A DNA stretch of 10,556 nt from Pseudomonadota bacterium. GTDB taxonomy: Bacteria > Pseudomonadota > Alphaproteobacteria > Sphingomonadales > Sphingomonadaceae. The stretch lies in contig JARXKR010000076.1 in assembly GCA_030271565.1 (NCBI GenBank), positions 1-10,556 of the forward strand. The letters run 5' to 3'. Positions 6,401 through 10,556 of the stretch are shown here, one piece after another. The notes beneath the pieces were generated by a model. It did no database searches. It worked only from the letters and a program-made list of their open reading frames with translations, and was not told the origin of the DNA. Each line of letters starts with the position of its first letter. The first letter of the stretch is position 1. The position numbers and the translations under genes were made by a program.

Positions 6401-7396
6401 TCAGCCAAGTCGGTGGGCCGCCAGTTCGCGCAGATCGGCTTCGGGTCGCGCGCCATAGTGCGAAATGATTTCCGCCGCGCAGACCGCGCCCAAAGTCAGG
6501 CAATCGGTCACGCTGCGGCCCTCGACGTGGGCATGAAGGAACCCGGCGGCGAACAGGTCGCCCGCGCCGGTGGTATCGACAACTTTTCCGACCGGCTCGG
6601 CCGGGACATCGAACAGCTCGCCGCCGGTCGCCGCGACCGCACCGAGCTCGCCGCGGGTCACGACCAGCATCGGGATGTTCGCCTTGAGCTGGTCGATCCC
6701 GGCATGGAAATCCTCGTGCCCGGTCAGCGCTGCCAGTTCGACATGGTTGGCGAACAGGATGTCGATTTCGCCCGCCGCGATCAGCGCGCGGAAATCGTCG
6801 CCGTGGCGCGCAATCACGAAAGCGTCGGACAGCGTGAAGGCAACCTTGCGGCCGGCGTTGCGCGCCGCCGAGATCGCCCGGCGCATCGCCGCGCGCGGTT
6901 CTTCGGGATCCCACAGATAGCCTTCAAGATAGAGGATAGCGGCATCGGCAATCGCGGCTTCGTCGAGCGCAGCGGCGGGGAGGTATTGCGAGGCGCCGAG
7001 GTAGGTGTTCATCGTGCGCTGGCCATCGGGGGTAACGAAGATCAGACAACGCGCGGTCGGCGGTTCATCGCTGCGCGGCGGGGTGGCGAAGCTGATCCCG
7101 CCGGCGCGGATATCGTGGGCGAAGACCTCGCCGAGCTGATCGCCCGCTACCTGGCCGATGAAGGCGCACTTGCTGCCCAGCGCGGCGAGTCCGGCGAGCG
7201 TGTTGGCGGCCGATCCGCCCGAAATCTCGCGCGCCGGGCCCATCGCATCGTAGAGTTCCTGCGCGCGGGCGGTGTCGACCAGGGTCATGCCGCCGCGGAC
7301 CAGCCCGAGCTGCTCGATCAGGCTGTCGGCACAAGGCGCCATGACGTCGACGATGGCATTGCCGATGGCGATTACGTGCGTGCTGGGCTGGGACAC
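6401..7396 (-). CDS. PfkB-family sugar kinase, probable adenosine kinase
   Basis: This is a ribokinase-fold kinase that uses ATP, most likely converting adenosine to AMP in purine salvage; sphingomonad proteins of this type are usually annotated as adenosine kinase. It has 331 residues. The N-terminal strand reads HVIAIGNAIVDV (7-18). The substrate region has REISGGSAANTLAGLAALG (56-74), and GQVAGDQLGEVF follows (81-92). The C-terminal PfkB signature DTTGAGDLFAAGFL (274-287) holds the catalytic base D280 and the GAGD anion hole. The GTG at 7396 was chosen because the family N-terminus begins just before this beta strand; AAAGAG lies about five bases upstream. The frame stays open upstream to 7582, but that segment would overlap the EI24 gene. 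Substrates such as other ribonucleosides or sugars cannot be excluded. It lies upstream of mipZ on the same strand, 119 bp away. Confidence 0.87.
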   Translation of the reverse strand: MSQPSTHVIAIGNAIVDVMAPCADSLIEQLGLVRGGMTLVDTARAQELYDAMGPAREISGGSAANTLAGLAALGSKCAFIGQVAGDQLGEVFAHDIRAGGISFATPPRSDEPPTARCLIFVTPDGQRTMNTYLGASQYLPAAALDEAAIADAAILYLEGYLWDPEEPRAAMRRAISAARNAGRKVAFTLSDAFVIARHGDDFRALIAAGEIDILFANHVELAALTGHEDFHAGIDQLKANIPMLVVTRGELGAVAATGGELFDVPAEPVGKVVDTTGAGDLFAAGFLHAHVEGRSVTDCLTLGAVCAAEIISHYGARPEADLRELAAHRLG

Positions 7397-7463
7397 TGGA
7401 ACTCTTTCGGTTGCTTGGAAAATTTGCGCCGCGCCTAGCCGTTTTCGGGCAGTGAGGGAAGCG

Positions 7464-7492
7464 TTGACAGTTGAGGTTGGCTCCGCGATTCC
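7464..7492 (+). promoter_or_regulatory. Candidate sigma-70 promoter of the EI24 gene, possibly leaderless
   Basis: TTGACA at 7464-7469 is a perfect -35 box. With a 17-bp spacer the -10 would be GATTCC at 7487-7492, a weak match that contains a GANTC site. Transcription would then start within a base or so of the ATG at 7500, which has no convincing Shine-Dalgarno sequence before it. A leaderless message is therefore possible. The -10 weakness keeps confidence low. Confidence 0.35.
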
Positions 7493-7499
7493 ACTCTCG

Positions 7500-8174
7500 A
7501 TGCTGAGCGCACTGGCCCTCGCCCTGACCCGGCTGTTCGACCCGCGACTGGTGCCGATCTGGCTCAAGAGTCTGGCCACCACGCTGTTTGCCTGCGCGGT
7601 GCTGGGCTTTGGTGGGTGGTGGGCGCTAAGCGCGGCGCTCGAACGCTACGGCGGCGATGGCGGCCTCGGCCAGATTGCCGCCGCGTTCGTGGTCCTGCTC
7701 GCCGGCTGGCTGCTGTGGCGGGTGGTCGCCTTGGCAGTGTTGCAGTTCTTCGCCGACGAGGTGGTCGCCGCGATCGAGGCGCGCGACTATCCTGCGATGG
7801 TCGCCCGCGCGCGCAAGCTGGGCTGGCGCGCGGAACTGGCGCGGGGGCTGGGCGGCGCGGGCCGGGCTTTGCTGTTCAACCTGATCGCGCTACCCTTCGC
7901 GCTGCTCTTGCTGGTTACCGGGGTGGGTGCACCGCTGGTGTTCATCGCGGTCAACGCGGTGCTGCTCGGGCGCGAGCTGCAGGACATGGTCTGGCTGCGG
8001 CATCGCACCAGCCCGCAAGACCCGCCGCCGCTTGGCGCTCTCGAGCGGCTCGCGCTGGGCGGGGTGACGGCAATTCTGCTCACCGTACCCATTGCCAACT
8101 TCGCCGCACCGTTCCTCGGCGCGGCTTGCGCGGTGCACCTGATTCATCGCAAAGGGCTGCGCAATGCACCGTAA
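7500..8174 (+). CDS. EI24 domain (CysZ-like) integral membrane protein
   Basis: This 224-residue inner-membrane protein resembles the EI24 family, which includes the sulfate permease CysZ of E. coli; transport of sulfate or another solute is possible but not shown here. Hydrophobic segments lie at about 18-44, 58-83, 121-140, 142-158 and 183-212. The stretch NAVLLGRELQDMVWLRHR (152-169) fits the conserved GRE.xDM region of the family. No cysteine-synthesis genes are nearby, which weakens the sulfate idea. The ATG at 7500 fits the family N-terminus (short helix ending in a DPR turn, then the first membrane segment), though no good ribosome site precedes it; the frame is open back to 7272. Its last 11 bases overlap the lipoprotein gene, so the two are very probably co-expressed. 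The divergent kinase gene starts 103 bp upstream. Confidence 0.82.
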   Translation: MLSALALALTRLFDPRLVPIWLKSLATTLFACAVLGFGGWWALSAALERYGGDGGLGQIAAAFVVLLAGWLLWRVVALAVLQFFADEVVAAIEARDYPAMVARARKLGWRAELARGLGGAGRALLFNLIALPFALLLLVTGVGAPLVFIAVNAVLLGRELQDMVWLRHRTSPQDPPPLGALERLALGGVTAILLTVPIANFAAPFLGAACAVHLIHRKGLRNAP

Positions 8175-8580
8175 TCTCCTGCTCGCCCTGACGTTGCCGC
8201 CCATGCTAGCCGCTTGCGGCTCGGGCGGGGTCAAGAGCGTCGCCTCCGCCCCGCCGCCCAAGCCGCAACTCGTTGCGGTCCGCGCGCCCGTGCATGCCCC
8301 CCCGGCGCGCCCACGGGTGCTCGCCGCGCCGGGCCTCGAAGGCGTGATCGGGGCCAGCCCCGACGAGCTCACCCGCCGCTTCGGTCCGGCCCGGCTCGAC
8401 GTGTGGGAAGGCGATGCACGCAAATTGCAGTTCACCGGGACCGCCTGCGTGCTCGACGTCTATCTCTACCCACCCGCTCCCGGCGCGCCGCCCGAGGCGA
8501 CTTATGTCGACGCGCGCCGCGCCAGCGACGGACAGGATGTCGACCGGACCTCGTGTGTTGCCGCGCTCAAACGGCCGTGA
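8164..8580 (+). CDS. Small outer-envelope lipoprotein, function unknown
   Basis: This 138-residue protein has a lipoprotein signal peptide: MHRN, a Leu-rich hydrophobic core, and a lipobox LAAC with the modified Cys at 18. The residue after Cys is Gly, not Asp, so sorting to the outer membrane is likely. A Pro/Ala-rich linker (about 30-55) is followed by a small folded domain: GVIGASPDELTRRFGPARLD, KLQFTGTACVLDVYLYP and a C-terminal DARRASDGQDVDRTSCVAAL. The GxSPxxLxxxFG pattern resembles small SmpA/OmlA-like beta lipoproteins, but this is only a loose similarity. Two Cys (in TACVLD and TSCVAA) could form a disulfide. AAAGGG seven bases before the ATG is a good ribosome site and lies inside the EI24 gene, which it overlaps by 11 bp. 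The function is unknown to me. Confidence 0.8.
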   Translation: MHRNLLLALTLPPMLAACGSGGVKSVASAPPPKPQLVAVRAPVHAPPARPRVLAAPGLEGVIGASPDELTRRFGPARLDVWEGDARKLQFTGTACVLDVYLYPPAPGAPPEATYVDARRASDGQDVDRTSCVAALKRP

Positions 8581-8594
8581 TGAATTGATTCATC
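8579..8594. promoter_or_regulatory. 16-bp inverted repeat after the lipoprotein stop
   Basis: GATGAATTGATTCATC is a perfect 7-bp inverted repeat with a TG centre, starting inside the lipoprotein stop codon and lying 75-90 bp before the next gene. It includes a GATTC (GANTC) site and a TTGATT that could serve as a -35 box. No T-run follows, so a terminator is unlikely; a dimer-binding operator for the gene at 8669 is possible. Confidence 0.35.
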
Positions 8595-8668
8595 CGCACA
8601 TGGGTAACGCGTATTTAAGGTTGTTCTGGCATTCCCGCGCCAAGTGAAATCAACGGGAACAGGCCGCT

Positions 8669-9646
8669 ATGAGCATGGAATTCGGGACCCTGGCCGCAGA
8701 CGTGGCGAGCGACGGCAGGATCTCTGCGGACGAAATCCTCGAACTGCGGCGGATGGGCTGGGCCGACGGGGCGATCGGTCCCGATGAAGCCGAGGCGCTG
8801 TTTGCGGCCAACGATGCCTGCACCCTGCCGACCAGCGAATGGTGCGATTTCTTTGTCGAGGCGCTGAGCCACTTCATCGTCGAGACGGTGCCTCCGTCAG
8901 GCTATATCGATGACGAGATGGCCGACGAGCTGATCACGCGGATCGACCGCGACGGCCGGCTCGGATCGATGGCCGAGCTCGAATTGCTCGTCCGGGTGCT
9001 CGAAGTTGCGCAGAACGCACCCGAACGGCTCAAGGCCTATGCGCTGAAGCAGGTCGAGGAAGCCGTCCTGCACGGCGACGGTCCAACCCGCTACGGGGTG
9101 CTGACCCCCAAAGGCATCAACGAGGCCGAATGCGCGCTGCTGCGCCGTCTGATCTTCGCCCCAGCTGGTGATCGGCCAGCAGCGGTGAGCCAGCGCGAAG
9201 CCGAAATGCTGTTCCGGATCAAGGACGCTGCGCTTTACGAAGTCAACGCGGGCGAATGGGAAACTTTGTTTGTGCAGGGCGTTGCCAATTACTTGCTCGG
9301 GTTCGGCGGCGACGAGCCGCTCAGCGCGCATCGCGCTGGCGAGCTTGAGGCCTTTATGAACAACGAAGGCGACGGGATCGGCGGCTTCCTTGGTCGGCTT
9401 GCAACCTCCAAACCCGACTTTGGCGGCGCGTTTGCCAGCCTGCTCGGCGATAACGACCCCGACACCGGGATCGAAGCCTGGGACGACAAAGCCGATGCCG
9501 CCGCAGTACTCAACCCCGCCGAAGCAACCTGGCTCAGCGACCTGCTTGAGGCCGACGAGGAACTCGACGAGCACGAAAAGGCACTGATCGCATTTCTCGA
9601 TGCGCAAACCGGCGGGCAGTTCGTGCCGCAGCCTGCTGCCGTCTGA
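8669..9646 (+). CDS. Acidic protein with internal repeats, unknown function
   Basis: I do not recognise a named family. The 325-residue protein is acidic, mainly helical in appearance, and has no signal peptide or membrane segment. It contains a clear internal duplication: residues about 18-71 and 150-210 share I..xE..xLRR, EAExLF...DA, and EW...FV......(HF/NY)(I/L). A third, half-length copy lies at about 279-312 (VLNPAEATWLSDLLEADEEL, then DEHEKAL). Acidic turns of the form DGxIxxDE occur at 15-22 and 33-40, with a related DRDGRLG at 93-99. They resemble degenerate EF-hand loops or the acidic helices of TerB-like proteins, but the spacing (18 residues) and missing ligands argue against true EF-hand pairs. 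Start: ATG at 8669 with GGGA and AGG upstream; a second ATG lies at 8675. It is convergent with sufA, three bases apart. Confidence 0.75.
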   Translation: MSMEFGTLAADVASDGRISADEILELRRMGWADGAIGPDEAEALFAANDACTLPTSEWCDFFVEALSHFIVETVPPSGYIDDEMADELITRIDRDGRLGSMAELELLVRVLEVAQNAPERLKAYALKQVEEAVLHGDGPTRYGVLTPKGINEAECALLRRLIFAPAGDRPAAVSQREAEMLFRIKDAALYEVNAGEWETLFVQGVANYLLGFGGDEPLSAHRAGELEAFMNNEGDGIGGFLGRLATSKPDFGGAFASLLGDNDPDTGIEAWDDKADAAAVLNPAEATWLSDLLEADEELDEHEKALIAFLDAQTGGQFVPQPAAV

Positions 9647-9655
9647 GACTCAGAC
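9641..9655. other. Palindrome holding two convergent stop codons
   Basis: GTCTGAGACTCAGAC is a perfect 7-bp dyad around a single central base (9648). It contains the TGA stop of the acidic repeat protein (9644-9646) and, on the other strand, the TGA stop of sufA (9652-9650). Only three bases lie between the genes. There is no T-run on either side, so termination by this element alone is doubtful. Confidence 0.6.
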
Positions 9656-10009
9656 CGTAAAGCTCTCGCCGCAGCCACAAGCCCCTTTGGCGTTGGGATT
9701 TTCGAACACGAACCCGGCGGTGAAATCGTCGTCGGCCCAGTCCATCGTGCTGCCGACGAGATAGAGCACCGAGGCACCGTCGATGAAGAACGAACCGCCG
9801 GGAGTTTCGATCCGTTCGTCGAACTTGTCCGCCTCAGTCACGTAATCGACCGAATAGGCCAGCCCCGAACAGCCGCGCCGCGGGGTCGAGAGTTTGACTC
9901 CGATTGCGCCTTCAGGCGCGTCGGCCATCAGCTTGGCGATTCGCGCCTCGGCCCCAGGGGTGAGGATCACTGCCGCCGGCAATGGACGGCGAGTTTTGGT
10001 TGTCGTCAT
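9650..10009 (-). CDS. sufA: HesB/IscA-type iron-sulfur cluster assembly accessory protein
   Basis: This A-type carrier protein takes part in Fe-S cluster assembly, receiving clusters from the SUF scaffold and passing them to target enzymes in the cytoplasm. The 119 residues include the three cysteines of the family: C47 in RRGCSGL and C111/C113 in ACGCGESF near the C-terminus, with the C-x63-C-x-C spacing expected. GVKLSTPRRGCSGLAY and the FVFENPNA stretch are also typical. The ATG at 10007-10009 overlaps the sufT stop by one base (TGATG), so translation is probably coupled. The position at the end of a sufS-sufT string supports the SufA name over IscA or ErpA. Residues 1-12 (TTTKTRRPLPA) look like an unstructured basic lead. 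Confidence 0.93.
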   Translation of the reverse strand: MTTTKTRRPLPAAVILTPGAEARIAKLMADAPEGAIGVKLSTPRRGCSGLAYSVDYVTEADKFDERIETPGGSFFIDGASVLYLVGSTMDWADDDFTAGFVFENPNAKGACGCGESFTV

Positions 10010-10476
10010 CACAGCATCCCCAGTTCGAGGCGGGCTTCGTCGCTCATTTTCGCGGGGTCCCATGGCGGATCCCACACCAGTTCGACCTCGGCGTCGCGCA
10101 CACCCGGGACCGCGCCGACCCGCAACTCGACCTCGCCGGGCATCGATTCGGCCACCGGGCAGTGCGGCGTGGTCAGCGTCATGGTCACCATGACGCCGCC
10201 ATCATCCGCGACATCGACCCCGTAGATCAGGCCGAGGTCGTAGATGTTGACCGGAATTTCGGGATCGAAAATGTCCTTGAGCGCCGCAATTACGTCTTCG
10301 TAAAGATCACCGCCCGGTTCGCCCGCCGGAACATCTTTGGGTTTTTCGGCGAGGAAGCCTTCGAGGTAGTCGCGCTTGCGCTCGAACGTCTGCGCGGCAG
10401 ACTCTTCGACCTTGGCGCGCGCCGGCGGAGTTACTGCGGTCACCTCTTCCACCGTGAATTTGGGATCGCTGCTCAC
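10009..10476 (-). CDS. sufT: SUF system Fe-S assembly protein SufT (MIP18/DUF59 family)
   Basis: SufT proteins assist maturation of Fe-S proteins and are usually encoded in SUF operons. The 155 residues begin with a charged, probably flexible N-terminal region (1-55). The MIP18/DUF59 domain follows, with LKDIFDPEIPVNIYDLGLIY (66-85), the conserved Cys C106 in TPHCPVAE, and the C-terminal WDPPWDPAKMSDEAR block (135-149). The GTG start at 10476 overlaps the sufS stop in a GTGA tetramer, and its own stop overlaps the sufA start in TGATG, so all three are likely translated from one message with coupling. The start is fixed by this overlap and the length normal for the family. C106 is the only cysteine, as expected for a protein thought to act on clusters rather than hold a full site. 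Confidence 0.94.
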   Translation of the reverse strand: MSSDPKFTVEEVTAVTPPARAKVEESAAQTFERKRDYLEGFLAEKPKDVPAGEPGGDLYEDVIAALKDIFDPEIPVNIYDLGLIYGVDVADDGGVMVTMTLTTPHCPVAESMPGEVELRVGAVPGVRDAEVELVWDPPWDPAKMSDEARLELGML

Positions 10477-10556
10477 TTGAAAATCCTTGCTGTCCGTTCG
10501 ATTCCGCGCAGCAGCGCGGCAATGTCGCTTTCGTCCGAATAGAGCCCGAAACTGGC
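10473..10556 (-). CDS. sufS: C-terminus of cysteine desulfurase SufS (5' part outside window)
   Basis: Only the last 27 codons and the TGA stop are visible. They read ASFGLYSDESDIAALLRGIE followed by RTARIFK, which matches the final strand and helix of SufS-type, PLP-dependent cysteine desulfurases (the R-A-S-F-G-L-Y-x-T/S-x-E-D-I/V-D-x-L pattern). SufS takes sulfur from cysteine for Fe-S cluster assembly. The stop overlaps the GTG start of sufT by four bases (GTGA). The catalytic Lys and Cys lie outside the window, so activity cannot be judged. The identification rests on a short piece plus its position before sufT and sufA. Confidence 0.82.
   Translation of the reverse strand, partial: ASFGLYSDESDIAALLRGIERTARIFK

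Noticed and set aside
6282..6401. A chromosomal or plasmid replication origin.
   Set aside because: There are only two imperfect DnaA boxes, no repeat array of iterons, no replication initiator gene, and housekeeping genes on both sides; a regulatory region is the simpler reading.
6356..7438. A 360-codon plus-strand open frame opposite the kinase gene.
   Set aside because: It is a high-GC shadow frame rich in Arg/Gly/Ala with no domain, while the minus strand encodes clear PfkB motifs.
8612..8640. A sigma-54 promoter (GG-N10-GC) before the gene at 8669.
   Set aside because: The GGCATTCCCGCGCC stretch does not place GC at the required distance, and no enhancer-type site is seen.
1..10556. 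tRNA, rRNA, CRISPR arrays, insertion sequences, attachment sites.
   Set aside because: None was seen on either strand; no long direct or inverted repeats, integrase or transposase genes are present.

Overview
The window is an ordinary-looking stretch of chromosome from a high-GC alphaproteobacterium, most probably a member of the Sphingomonadales. The evidence is a MipZ-type division ATPase, a DUF2093 protein, the divergent xseA/purD pair, a sufS-sufT-sufA tail and the general codon bias. No phage, insertion sequence, tRNA, rRNA or CRISPR array is visible. Genes are packed tightly: the longest gap is 119 bp (6282-6400), so no stretch over 300 bases lacks a gene.

Layout from left to right. 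(1) A leftward cluster, xseA (996-2402), a DUF2093 gene (765-968 or 977) and an M23 endopeptidase gene that runs off the left edge (1-762), looks like one operon. (2) purD (2401-3687) runs rightward and shares two bases of its start codon with the xseA start codon. It is followed by a Tat-exported, cysteine-rich beta-helix protein of unknown substrate (3777-5318). (3) A leftward pair follows: a PfkB/adenosine kinase-family gene (6401-7396) and a divergent mipZ-like ATPase gene (5346-6281). They are separated by a 119-bp gap with an AT-rich core. (4) A rightward group holds an EI24/CysZ-like membrane protein (7500-8174), an overlapping small lipoprotein (8164-8580) and an acidic protein with internal repeats (8669-9646). 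(5) The leftward end of a SUF iron-sulfur operon, sufS (partial), sufT and sufA (9650-10556), closes the window with overlapping gene ends.

The functions are mostly housekeeping: DNA repair nuclease, purine synthesis, nucleoside salvage, cell-wall hydrolysis, division-site control and Fe-S assembly. The points most worth a second look are: the mipZ upstream gap, which combines three GANTC (CcrM) sites, a GANTC-bearing direct repeat and two near-consensus DnaA boxes; the altered switch motif and N-terminal extension of the MipZ-like protein; the 325-residue acidic repeat protein of no recognised family; the cysteine ladder in the beta-helix protein; and the shared start codons of xseA and purD. 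Nothing here amounts to a clear new multi-gene system. All calls come from reading the sequence; no database search was run.
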